Translations under genes and position numbers: made by a program
The notes under the pieces: generated by a model
What the model was told of the DNA's origin: nothing
The model's database searches: none
Seen by the model: the letters and a program-made list of their open reading frames with translations, nothing else
DNA from: Epithemia pelagica
Taxonomy: Eukaryota > Bacillariophyta > Bacillariophyceae > Surirellales > Surirellaceae
Direction: 5' to 3'
NCBI GenBank assembly: GCA_946965045.2
Contig: OX337232.1
Span: 1,054,001-1,118,000 of the forward strand
DNA: 64,000 bases
In this document: piece by piece, positions 1 through 10,039 of the stretch
Numbering within the stretch: the stretch's first letter is position 1
How the letters are laid out: every line of letters starts with the position of its first letter

Positions 1-365
1 GTCATGTCGCTGCCCTCAATCACTTGTACCAGCAACAAGAACAAGACAAGGGGTCCTGCCAAGCGGTCAATTTGGGCACCGGACAGGGCGTTTCCGTCTT
101 GGAATTGGTGCAAGGCATGAGCGAAGCGACGGGACGGCCCGTGCCATATGAGATGGCACCTCGACGCCCGGGCGATGTCGCAACCGTATACGCCGATGCT
201 AGTTTGGCGGAATCCTTGTTGCATTGGAAGGCAACCCTAGGAGTTCAAGCCATGTGCGACGATACCTGGAATTGGCAAAAGAACAATCCACTCGGATATC
301 AAGAACAAGAGACTGAAGCAATCACGTCTCCACCGGTAGCCACTGTCACTTCGACGACCGAGTAG
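1..365 (+). CDS. galE: UDP-glucose 4-epimerase, C-terminal part (cut by window edge)
   Basis: The open frame enters from the left edge (first full codon at base 3) and ends at a TAG at 363-365, giving about 120 residues. The visible residues match the end of GalE-type epimerases: HVAALNHL, then NLGTGQGVSV, a RRPGDVA motif and a WNWQ near the end. GalE is a short-chain dehydrogenase/reductase that interconverts UDP-glucose and UDP-galactose with bound NAD, feeding galactose metabolism and glycan precursors. The NAD-binding and catalytic Ser/Tyr-x3-Lys parts lie outside the window. A Ser/Thr-rich tail of about 20 residues follows the conserved end. The family call is firm; completeness cannot be judged. 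Confidence 0.9.
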   Translation, partial: HVAALNHLYQQQEQDKGSCQAVNLGTGQGVSVLELVQGMSEATGRPVPYEMAPRRPGDVATVYADASLAESLLHWKATLGVQAMCDDTWNWQKNNPLGYQEQETEAITSPPVATVTSTTE

Positions 366-1034
366 GAGCAAGAATTTTGTGACAAACCAGATACGCTAAT
401 ACAGGGTAAACTAACGCGCTAACCAATGATGCCAAATGAGCAAGAGCACTAGCTGTAGGATAGATATGAATCAATGGGTGTTTCGTTCTTTTGGTTGTTA
501 GAAGAGAGTGAATTAGAGGAATGTGTTTCACTTGAAGTACTACTACCGAATGATATGTTGCCTAAACCAAGTAGTGGTATTTTGAGAGGTCATTTGGGAC
601 TACTTATTTTCGGGGATGGAACATTACCTTTTGTTGGCTTCCCTCAATGCGTTGGAGATGCATGGAAAATCACCTACGAAACTTGGGAACCAATCCGACT
701 TATCCTAGGAGCTTGGATTCTAATCGCCGTTGTCGTCGTGGTGGAATTTGTTGCGCACGAGACACCGGGGCGTCTATGGCACGCAAGTTCCTCTTTGTGG
801 TTATGTTATAATTTTCTATACTATATTTGATGACTCTTTCGGTAGGAACTAGGAACGTGCGTTCGAGACATGTTCCAAGAAAGTAATAGAGGAATCGTCT
901 CATATGCCACAAACATGGATGTTTGTCGACAGAGTCCTATTCGGTCCATCACGTTCCAGGCGTATGGGCATATGGATGAATCAAGGAGTTTCTGGTTTGG
1001 AAGGACTCCAGGGCAAAGGAATCTTTCAACAAAA
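366..1034. other. Intergenic stretch, no gene seen
   Basis: Separates the epimerase from the 3' end of a gene on the minus strand. Only short overlapping open frames of random-looking composition occur on both strands, with no recognisable domain. Presumably the two 3' untranslated regions plus spacer. Confidence 0.5.
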
Positions 1035-2695
1035 CTACCGATGCTCAGAGAGCCACTTGGTAATGTAGTCTTGCCATGTCATTTGTGGGCTTATCACCCA
1101 AATGTTCGTGGAATTCCACATTGCCTGAAGTCGCAATGAAGGGACTTTGACCGCCTCTGTAAATTGAAGATCGATGTCAAGGGAACCTTGCAGAAAGTCA
1201 TCTTTCGTCAGGGACGCATACGAAGCTGCCAACATGTCGTCTTTTGACGGACACACAATATAGATATCGACAATTTGGTCATCTGCGATGTTCATATGAC
1301 AGATTCGCAGATCGTACAGCGCCAGAATTGTAAGGGGGTGACGACTCTGCCATGTGCATAGGAAAGACACAATGGGACCATTCCCTGTGAATGAGTACAC
1401 AAAATCAACTACAGGAAATCTTGTTTTTGTTGGTGCAATAGTCAAACCGGGTTGGTTGAAATTTGCAGCGAGGGTGTAAGTGCGTTGGATGGTCCTCTTG
1501 CTCGTTGCGAATGAGACCCAGTGAGCTGTTCCAACCTGACATGACTTCCAATCGTAAGCACGTCCTTGCGATGGCAATTCCATTGCGACATCTTCAAGCA
1601 TTTTCCCCGATATGTCCAGTATTTCATCATCAAGTCGCTTCAGGACGGCTTGCATTTTCTCTTTCAATGGCTTCGTTTGCAGTCTGCTCGCCACTTCTAG
1701 TTCTACTTGTAGACTTGTGTACTCCAAATTCTTGGTCGAGAAGCGGTTCTCCTCAATCAACCTGTTGTCATAACAGATAAGGTATCCACTCATCGTGTTT
1801 TTTTCAGTTTTTCGGTCGACATTGAGCGCAATTGAGGTCAAAACCTCAAGAGAAATTCCCTCCAAACGGGCAGTCAGCTGTTCGTGCGCATCGGTCTGCT
1901 CTCCCAACACGTGGCGAAGGATACCACCAAATTTGTTATATCGCCTCTGAAATTCGACAAGATCAATTGAAATGCCAGAATTACAAACAACAGCCCACAT
2001 CTCCCCAAATGACCATGGCCAAAAATAGGCAAAAGTGCAGAATCTCTTCCGGTACTCTCTAATTCTATCCTCAAACGGAGAAAGAGTTGTAAGACTTGGT
2101 ATGCCGACTTCAAGTGGGGACATGGTTGAGTCTCCTCCGGGCTCAAAGAAGTAGAGAGTCTTCTTCATTTTTCTCGAAATAGCTTCAATGACCTTGGTTG
2201 CTACCATCCAGTTGTACACTTTTGCCTCTACCAGATCGAAGACTTCAACGTTTGACTTTACTTGTCGAATGACAATGTCATATTTCCGTTCCACATCATC
2301 CAGCAGTTGCTTCAAAGCATAGACCTGGAACCAGCTTTTTCCAGTGCCAGCATTTCCCTGCAAAATGACACGGAATTTCTTTTCGCTCCATTTGCACGCG
2401 ACATGTTCGTAAAGTCCACGATATCCGCTACGCGCAAAGAAGACCTCTGATTCACAAGCAAGATCCAAGAAAAAGGACTGTCTGTCATGGAGACATCATA
2501 GCGATAAACTTGTGACTCTGCCGTTCCTACATTTTCACTGGCATCCACGCGATACGGCTGCGCGTTCCGGAGACTCCGCAACTGCTCCGTGTGTACTTCC
2601 AGCAGTTCAAATGATCCTCGAATCCTCGCGCGGCCTGCAAGATTCTGAATCTTTTGTCTAATGCTATCAGTTGACGCTTCATGAGCGTCTTCCAT
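1035..2695 (-). CDS. Crinkler/RHS-like P-loop protein, frame interrupted
   Basis: Two minus-strand frames form one protein. The 5' piece starts at the ATG at 2695 and the longer piece runs down to 1035. The sequence VFFARSGYRGLY followed by a Walker A loop (GNAGTGKS) is typical of the Crinkler (CRN)/retrotransposon-hot-spot family, in which an NTPase module precedes variable effector domains. The rest is long and divergent, without a domain I recognise. The frames meet near 2470-2530. One reading is a 1-nt loss in a run of five A (2470-2474), which would make it a pseudogene. The other is a very short GT-AG intron (2478-2530, 53 nt) that keeps frame and gives 535 residues. Both are inferences. 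It is divergent from the HNH-like gene at 2947. Two other members of this broad family sit at 24-33 kb, but they are not close relatives. Confidence 0.55.
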
Positions 2696-2946
2696 GGAAT
2701 GATCATCGTCGTCAGTAATCGTTTTCGTTTGGTTTTCAGATAATACGGGACCGGTTGGCGCTCAAATTAGGTGGAGGCGGTCTCTCCGTGGTCCGCGTAG
2801 TCTGCAGTGCGTGCCGGGATTACAGTAAAACCTGAACCGAGTATCACCATGAATGATCCCTTTCTTACGAGGAAAGGAAGAAGCAACCACTCAGGCCAAT
2901 AGTAGCCCACCATAGTGGTAAGACCAACCGCGGTACCATATGAACC

Positions 2947-4416
2947 ATGGACGACACCAAAGTGGACCCGCTTGCAGAAGTTCCTGATTTCATCCGCGGA
3001 AGGTCAATGAGCCGTAGAAACAACATGTTATATCAATCGTACATTCAGGATGTCCAAGCTGGAAAAGAGCATGCCATTGACTATCTCAAGGAATTCCTCG
3101 TGGAACAAGGTGCCTATTTCTACTCCATCGACGAAGTGTTGTCGGAGGATCACCTTGATAAATTGAAACTTTATGATATCACGAAGCGGGAAGATGGATC
3201 CGTACAAACCGATTTGGCTGACGCCTTTCGCCGCGTTGATCAGGTGCCAAATTACAATGCCCAGGGGCAAGTGCAAGAGTTTCAAGTGACGCGCCGTGGC
3301 GTACTGGATGGCTTGCAGACCGCGCCGTCGAACTGTTCCAGTGATGGATCCAACACGAAGAAAACAATTTGGAATGTAGACATTTTTGGCCGCCCATTTG
3401 AGGAGGTAATATCAAGTGAGGTTGCACATTTGCTGCCGGATGCGGCTGCCGAGTCGGTAGAGTGGTACGACGTCGCCTGTTGGGCCATGGGATACGACCC
3501 ACGGGTCGCTCGGTGGGAAGATATATTTCGTCTACTACATGGAACCAAACCAGGACAGAAGCGAACGTTTGGTTCAGGAATTTGTCAGTTTGTAGCAAAC
3601 AAGGCTCGGATCAACCAGCAAGAGAGGCTGATCGAAAAGAATGACCCTCAGCTATTGTTGCTTCCGATTATGTCTCGACAGCAATGTCTGGACTGGAATG
3701 GTGATGACTACGATGTCATTGTGTTAGTCGGTACGGACGAGGATAAAGGTGGCTATAAATGGGTGGTGAAAGAAGTGGGCATGACCCACATCGCATACTC
3801 TCGTATGGGAGATGCTTCCAAGGATGAGTTTTTAAAAGCGATGAGTCTTCTACGAGAATGCACAATTGCCATGGTTCAAGCCTTGGTCAATTTTGAACCA
3901 CCACCTGTCGAAGAATATGCGACAGAAGAACAGAAGAAGAAAATGCGGGATGCTGTCCAAGCACGAAAGGATCGGCAAACCGATTTTCTCTCCCTTGTCG
4001 GACAAAGTTACGTTACCGTCCCCAACGTTGAGAACAAAATGTTCTCAGTTGATAATAATCCTTTTCGTGGGATATGCAAAGTGTCCTTCAGCAACGACAA
4101 AGACAAAAATCTTCACCCTGCTCCAGATCCGTTGTTGCTGGTGTCTCGAGCTTCTGTTGTGTGGTCTGTCAGGCAAAAGTTTCGACTCCGGGCATCTACC
4201 ATTGGTGCAGATGATTCATACTCTGAATGGGAGGAAGATTTGAGGCAGATGGAACTTCTTCACCAGGCTCATCGTGACCAAAGTTTGCGGGCTATCTTTT
4301 CGGAGACTGCCCTATCCGTGAAAAAGCATGACATGGAAGAGGACAACAGCACCAACGACGGTATGTCTGATCTGTCCACAGAAATGGACTCCTCAACTGG
4401 CGCAATGTCCAGTTAG
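2947..4416 (+). CDS. Hypothetical 489-residue protein with a possible HNH-type motif
   Basis: Intact frame with an in-context ATG (ACCATGG). I do not recognise the whole protein. Around residues 141-165 there is a stretch (VDIFG, then SSEVAHLLP) that looks like the first histidine strand-turn of HNH/endonuclease VII-type nucleases, where an AHxxP step follows a short beta-hairpin. His161 would be the key residue. No paired zinc cysteines are obvious and the later His/Asn are not clear. Central residues 250-330 are rich in charged segments and the C-terminus is acidic and Ser/Thr-rich. It is divergently arranged with the Crinkler/RHS-like gene, and HNH modules are among known effector domains of that gene class, which makes the guess more attractive but does not prove it. 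Confidence 0.5.
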   Translation: MDDTKVDPLAEVPDFIRGRSMSRRNNMLYQSYIQDVQAGKEHAIDYLKEFLVEQGAYFYSIDEVLSEDHLDKLKLYDITKREDGSVQTDLADAFRRVDQVPNYNAQGQVQEFQVTRRGVLDGLQTAPSNCSSDGSNTKKTIWNVDIFGRPFEEVISSEVAHLLPDAAAESVEWYDVACWAMGYDPRVARWEDIFRLLHGTKPGQKRTFGSGICQFVANKARINQQERLIEKNDPQLLLLPIMSRQQCLDWNGDDYDVIVLVGTDEDKGGYKWVVKEVGMTHIAYSRMGDASKDEFLKAMSLLRECTIAMVQALVNFEPPPVEEYATEEQKKKMRDAVQARKDRQTDFLSLVGQSYVTVPNVENKMFSVDNNPFRGICKVSFSNDKDKNLHPAPDPLLLVSRASVVWSVRQKFRLRASTIGADDSYSEWEEDLRQMELLHQAHRDQSLRAIFSETALSVKKHDMEEDNSTNDGMSDLSTEMDSSTGAMSS

Positions 4417-4767
4417 ATTGTAAATTTTTCATTGAGCTCTGCATTGCATTTAGGCAGTGATGGTTATGCCCCAGTATTTTAAGATGTCTTTGTGCAACTG
4501 ACGATGGCATCGAATACCTTCGTTCCGGGATGTTATGGGTTTTTGGCCTTTCTTCACTTCCTTTTTTTCGTCCTTGGGCCAGCCGTAACATTGTCGTTTT
4601 CAACCAACGCAACACTGTAAGGACAGTTTGCAAGTTGCTTCTTCTGCTTGTGGTTGTGTTTCTCCTGGATGGACTCAATTGAATGCGCCTTGTTGGACCA
4701 CCTCTCGCGTGAAACGGGGCATGGAATCTATGACCATGAGAGATTGGTGTATTGATTCATTCCTTCG
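4417..4767. other. Convergent intergenic spacer
   Basis: Lies between two convergent genes. No open frame of interest and no repeat seen; likely both 3' untranslated regions. Confidence 0.5.
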
Positions 4768-6385
4768 TCAATCCAGTCCTAGTTTGTCAACTACTTCCTG
4801 AATGCAGTGATATCCACAGCCGGAATCGATCCACAAACAATCCTTGTGTTTGTGATTCGGGTGTCCGTCTCTTGTACACGGGAAAACGTTCCGGTGTCCA
4901 CACTCCCGTTGAACAACGGTTTGGACTGCCCGAAACTGTTGCAATCGTTGACCAAACGCTTGGGTTCCCAGTCGAGCAATTGTGGCATCCAGGGAGGCAT
5001 TGGCAAGTTGGTACAAGACTCGATCCCAATATATAGCACGTTGCCAGCTGGGACTGTGCAAAAAGGCTTGCATGTCTGGAGTCAAGACCGGAGATGGTAC
5101 AAAACGACACATGTCATCGTAACTCCCATGTCCCTTGACAATCGGCAGATGCAAGATATCAGCCAAGGTCCCATTCACCAACATGTTAAAGGCCACTGCT
5201 GTTTCCTCCATGCGTTCCGTAACTCCAATAAAGTCGTATTCCTCCCATACAATGGAATGTACAATATCGGCCGCAATGCGATCACTCAAGACGTTGCTAT
5301 TGGATTCCAACCCATGTTGTTGTTGGTTTCGGAGAAGTCTGTCTGTTCTTAGGTGTCGCCTCAAGGCTTGAATGCGGCTGATATTGGTGTGCAATTCGGT
5401 CAAATAATAGTATTCCACGTGCTGCGTCTTGTGAAAATAGGATTGGAAATCGTTCAAGGTGGGTGTCGCATTGTGGATGGAGACGGCAAAGTGAAAAAAT
5501 TCACTTACGGCTCGTGCGGTCGGATCCCGGACAATGGTCCACAAAAAGGACAGATGGTGCTGCTGTTGTTTCCAAGTGGTTCGATAGGGATGGACCTTGG
5601 AGGCTTTTCCATGATCAAAGCGACCCATACAATTGACGTACCGCTTTTGATACAAGGTCTTTTCGGTTAATCCTCGTCGTTGTGCCAACCGATGCGAGAA
5701 TCGGACATGCAACCTGGAATAGATATAGCGTTGTTGTATGCCAAGCATTCCAAAAAAAAAGTTGGCAACGAGTTGGGTATCAGACACAGCGGTTCCGATG
5801 TAAACATGCACGAGTGTTTGCTCCTTTGTGCGCGGTTTTTCTGTTCAACATTGCTACGTACCCAGCCGCCGTACTGCCTCCAACTTTGAGGGGTTTGAGA
5901 AACAAGAGGCCTTGACGTACAGGTTCCAATCGTTCTTTGGGCGGAACCCATGGATAGCAGGGTACAGGGCCACCTCGTTCCGTCTCATTCCATGCCGCAA
6001 AGGTACGAGGAACAAGAGGAAGGAGAAAATCGCTGCTGCTACTGTTGGTTGTTGCATCCCAGGAACGATTGGAGTGAAAGGAACGACTTTTCTTTTGTGG
6101 TGGTTGTCGTAGGAAAGAAGAAACAGTCAACGTCATGTTTTGAGGATGAGGAACCATTTTCAGATTGAGCACTGACACATTGAGGACCATCAAAGCAACC
6201 ATACACACACAAGCTACAATTCCAAACAAGGCATACGGTCGTCTTGAAATGGAAGCGACGCACTTGTCCTTTTGTCTCTTGTTGTTGTTGTTGTTACTTC
6301 TGCTGCTGATCCGATGGTCACTTGGACCATGTCGTTGTCGATGGGATGGGGTCTCGGTCTCCTTCTTTGGGGTGACGACGGCCAT
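4768..6385 (-). CDS. Golgi-type sulfotransferase (two exons)
   Basis: Model: complement(join(4768..5713,5862..6385)), 489 residues. The 148-nt intron has a GTACGT donor and a TTCCAG acceptor; removing it restores a continuous PAPS-binding region. Layout: cytosolic Asn-rich N-terminus, one signal-anchor (about residues 51-73), a luminal stem with N-glycosylation sequons, then the sulfotransferase domain. The 5'-phosphosulfate loop KVGGSTAAG lies at about 167-175, immediately before the splice point, and the 3'-phosphate-binding strand RDPTARAVSEFFHF at about 232-245. The family transfers sulfate from PAPS to hydroxyls of glycans in the Golgi. Diatoms hold many such genes, and sulfated polysaccharides are a plausible product, but the acceptor cannot be told. 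The late Cys-rich tail (after residue 450) may be disulfide-bonded. Confidence 0.85.
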
Positions 6386-6769
6386 GATCGAAAAATACCG
6401 GTCATTCTCCCATCATGGTGTCGTCGTTTTTTTTGTGCAGGCGCAGATGATATTCTTCGGGATGACGGACGACGGACTTACGTCCCAGTAAAGCGACCAA
6501 TCCCTTTTGAGTCGCTCAAGAGAGTCAAATGCTTCGCAGATTTTCGAGTGAAAAAGAAAACAAAATTACCCCAAAGCCTCTATCGAATGTGACTGCTGAA
6601 TTCCTCGTATGCGAGATCTTCCCAAGGCTGATCACCTTTGGAGGATAATCCTCTGAAATGAATTGATGATTAGAATAGTATGGACGAGCAAAACCATCAT
6701 AATGCCTCACGACCCTTCATTCGTTGCGTGTAGTATGATTGTCCTGCTGATCCGTACTGGTGGAAAACG
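6386..6769. other. Intergenic region upstream of the sulfotransferase
   Basis: Contains the promoter and 5' leader of the minus-strand sulfotransferase and nothing else that I can identify. No recognised motif stands out. Confidence 0.4.
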
Positions 6770-9109
6770 CTATGTCAATTCAATCGAAACACTGCGTCGA
6801 GCCGATGACTCGTGACCACCCGAGGGACCAATTCCATCGTAGGAGTAGAGGGACCCATCCGCACCCGTTCCAGAAAGTTGACGTCCACGTCTCCAACGAT
6901 TCCTCACGTTCCACACAACCAAGAGAACCAATCCACTTATTACAATAGTCAAGAACAACAACATGGGCAAGGAAAAGTGATACAAAATGGTTTGGTCGTC
7001 AAAATTCACATCATTCTCGTTGGTTTCGGACACTGTTTCCATGGTGCTGGTATCGCCACTTTGCGGCGAAGTCGACGACCATGGATGTGAATCCGTCGGT
7101 TCCATGCTTGGCCATGATTCAACAACGGACGGACCAGGAGTGGGTATTGGTTGTGTCGTTGGAACTGACGTGGGGGGTTGCGAATCATCATGATTGGAAT
7201 TCCAAGAATCATAGTCTTGTGCTCGTTGAAAGCATTGTGTGACAATGTCGCCATACTTTTTGGCCGTATCCTTCACGCGTTCTTGTAAAAAGGCGAGGGG
7301 ATCAGCCGCTGTCACGTGTGTATACACGGCCTTGTCTCCAATGGTAATGGTAACATCATTGGAATCATCATTTTCTTGCTTGCGAGGTCGTGGTATATGA
7401 ATATAGGTGGATGCTAAATGTCCCGACGAGGACGTGGTTTGATCATTGACATTTAACCAATGTTGATGCAAATCACGGGTCCAAAAGAGGGGAGCCAACA
7501 TGCGCAGTTCGAGCAACAAAGTTGAGGATGACGAAACAGGATTATTTTCGGTTGAGGCAGAAGGCGAATCGTCCTTTTGGGGATGCAAGGACAAGTACAG
7601 AGCCGAACCGGGTGGTGTATCGTACCATTGGGGTCTGGTTTGGTACCGATAATCGGGATAGGGAGGAGGCAATTCCCACGACATGTCCCACGCGGTCGCA
7701 ATCGATTGCAACATGGACTCGTCTCCAATCATAATGGTCACGACATGAACGTGATGGTGGCGAGGTTTGTCCTTGTTTTCGTCCAGAAGAGGATTGGTGG
7801 TCGTGGTAGGAGGTGGTTGCTGTAAGGCTTGAAGAATTCGAGATATCAAAACGACTCCGTCAGTCGCGGCTTGGACATTGCCAATGTATGTGACCGTCTT
7901 GAGCCAATAGGACCAAGACAACCAATCCATGAGATGCGACAAGGTCAACTGGGGCAAAAAGTCACTTCTACGTCTCTTGTCATTGGCGTCGTCAGTGGCA
8001 CCAAAGGAAGCCTTGAAGTGTAAGGCCCATTCCGCTACCATGGACAAGATTTGAATGGGACCCTGCACTTGCAGTAGGGTGGGATTCAAGGTTGGTGTCC
8101 ACGCATCCCTGTTACTAGCATTCCCCCCACTAGAACCGCCGCCTTGTTCCGACTGCAAGTAGTGCTCGTTCCACATGTATACCAAGGACTGACAACTCCA
8201 GCTTCCGTAACCCGTTTGATTTTGTAGTTGATCCAAAGCTTGAGGCAAGGTCAAAGAATGCGGCATTTTAATGCTTTGCACTTGGCGCAGTCGAGTAGAG
8301 TAAATGTCTTGTGAAGATGGTGCTTCACACCACAAGACCTTTTTGGATGAGTTGTTCTTGTTGTCGGTAGTAGCAAGTGTTGAGGTCGGATGAAACAAGG
8401 CATGATCAAAGTGGAGGCCATTTTCCTGCTTGCTGAGGTTGCTGGTTTTTGGTGATGTTGTGGTTTGAAAGTGCAGTTGAACAGTGGCTGTATAATCGTT
8501 GGGAAATTCCTCATGCAAGTCTTGTTGTTGTCGAGCCGCCATTTCCATTCCTTGCATCAAGGCTACGGCCGACGAGACATGACGCGAGGCAGTATCCACC
8601 ACAAAATTAACGTAAATGTCGTGATGTTCCTCTTCTTTTGTTTGTTCTTGTTCTTTTTGAGGAGGCAGCAGGTAAGTGGCCAAAATGTGTTGTCCAATGG
8701 CATGGAAATGATTCCAACCCGTTTCGGTACACCACTGACGCGGTGTCTGCCACTCTGGTAACGGAATGGTCATGTAATGGGACAAGTGGGTCGGAAAGTT
8801 GGATCCGTGGAAGGTTGAGACATCGTACAAATTCACCCAATCCTCGTCTTCTCCACTCGTCATGTCTTCGTCAGTGTTTGCCTCGTGGCTGTTATTGTCA
8901 TCCGGAGGCCTTTCACCTCCTGGATGATACAGACAATGTCGAAACGCGAAAACATGATTGTGGCGATGAACCTCTTTCGAAGAAGAGTATGTCGCAGCAA
9001 TCGTTTGTGATGAAACCACAATAGCAGCGAACAACGCCATCTCCGCCATGTTCACTCTCTTTATGGTGCCATGCGATTTCATATTTGTGCGACCTTCTGT
9101 ATCCATCAA
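6770..9109 (-). CDS. Single-pass membrane protein with large N-terminal domain, unknown function
   Basis: Intact 779-residue frame. A hydrophobic stretch (MALFAAIVVSSQTIA) near residues 23-38 behind basic residues looks like a signal peptide. The likely start is the Met at 9082 or 9049 rather than the first Met at 9109. The large luminal/extracellular part has Asn-linked sequons and Thr-rich loops. About residues 640-700 form a Pro/Ser/Thr-rich stalk, followed by one membrane segment (LLFLTIVISGLVLLVVW) and a short basic cytosolic tail with a YSYDG element. This topology is type I. The ordered part has recurring WxxP and aromatic motifs, but I know no family that fits. The same general plan (ectodomain, stalk, one TM) is common for diatom surface or secretory-pathway proteins. 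Confidence 0.65.
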   Translation of the reverse strand: MMDTEGRTNMKSHGTIKRVNMAEMALFAAIVVSSQTIAATYSSSKEVHRHNHVFAFRHCLYHPGGERPPDDNNSHEANTDEDMTSGEDEDWVNLYDVSTFHGSNFPTHLSHYMTIPLPEWQTPRQWCTETGWNHFHAIGQHILATYLLPPQKEQEQTKEEEHHDIYVNFVVDTASRHVSSAVALMQGMEMAARQQQDLHEEFPNDYTATVQLHFQTTTSPKTSNLSKQENGLHFDHALFHPTSTLATTDNKNNSSKKVLWCEAPSSQDIYSTRLRQVQSIKMPHSLTLPQALDQLQNQTGYGSWSCQSLVYMWNEHYLQSEQGGGSSGGNASNRDAWTPTLNPTLLQVQGPIQILSMVAEWALHFKASFGATDDANDKRRRSDFLPQLTLSHLMDWLSWSYWLKTVTYIGNVQAATDGVVLISRILQALQQPPPTTTTNPLLDENKDKPRHHHVHVVTIMIGDESMLQSIATAWDMSWELPPPYPDYRYQTRPQWYDTPPGSALYLSLHPQKDDSPSASTENNPVSSSSTLLLELRMLAPLFWTRDLHQHWLNVNDQTTSSSGHLASTYIHIPRPRKQENDDSNDVTITIGDKAVYTHVTAADPLAFLQERVKDTAKKYGDIVTQCFQRAQDYDSWNSNHDDSQPPTSVPTTQPIPTPGPSVVESWPSMEPTDSHPWSSTSPQSGDTSTMETVSETNENDVNFDDQTILYHFSLPMLLFLTIVISGLVLLVVWNVRNRWRRGRQLSGTGADGSLYSYDGIGPSGGHESSARRSVSIELT

Positions 9110-10039
9110 TCAGGAAAGTTGTAGTGACATTCTTGGAAGAAGCAACGCTCTCCATAGACTCGTTGTCGTTGTCTTTGGGAACAGAGCGGACTTCCACACG
9201 AATGAATGAGGGCGAATCTTCCAAAGATTTTCGCGACACCTCCCAAAAGATATCATTACGAGCGACTGATAATGACCCATCCGCGGCTTTCAGTCGTGGG
9301 TGGTCGGCAATTGTTCGCATTCGGAAGTCGTGGGTCCGATTGACTGTACCATCTAGTACACTATCATAGCGCAACTTCCGTCCACGCAAACTCGGCCCCG
9401 GATTTAGGTGTGATCGTCCGTTTTGCGAATCTTGAATGGTACAGATATACATACAAGAGTGTTGTGCATGAATGTCAAGCAATGGCCAAACAATGACAAC
9501 TCTAATGTCAAATACAAAAGGATGAGAAGAGGAGGAGCACGATCAGCACAGATGGAGCATCAAAAACTACGATTCAATCGGTCCAATTTGGCACGAATGA
9601 TACTGCCGGATAGTGTTGCTGACAACCTCAATCATTGTGAGCATATTCAATTTGCCACTGCTCTGCAATCAATGAATGAGTACATCCTACATGACCCAAC
9701 TGTATTGCAGGAATGTGGATGTGCCAGACAAACCTCACTGCCTGGGGGGCTGCCTGTCAACACATCACAACATATGGACACATACATGGGGGGTTGGCTT
9801 GCTACGATGCTATACTGCTTTTTCCAAAGAAGGAAACATTCTGTGTCAGCTTGTATGCTTGGGGGGCTTCAAAGTCATGACACATACATGGGGGACCTGG
9901 ATGCCTGCCATTCGGAAGTAACATGAATCGTTCCAAATCATTTCTTCCGGTGGTGGATGGAAACATTGTTGTTCTCACAAAAACAAAAAACAGTGTCGAA
10001 ACCAAAATCCACTCCTCAAGTTTACAACGTTCACCAATC
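9110..10039. other. Intergenic region with a short imperfect direct repeat
   Basis: Divergent space between the membrane protein gene and the Cys-rich gene. Open frames on both strands (for example 9423-9926) look non-coding. The sequence GACACATACATGGGGG occurs at 9777-9792 and again at 9879-9894, each preceded by a GGGGGGCT block, so the 9740-9895 segment looks like a degraded tandem duplication with a period of about 102 bp. Confidence 0.45.

Noticed and set aside
474-830. 118-codon plus-strand frame with a hydrophobic end
   Set aside because: Sits in a spacer, and a similar-length frame overlaps it on the other strand; no homology recognised.
9423-9926. 167-codon plus-strand frame before the Cys-rich gene
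   Set aside because: Random-looking composition, crosses the short direct repeats, no domain, no recognised start context.
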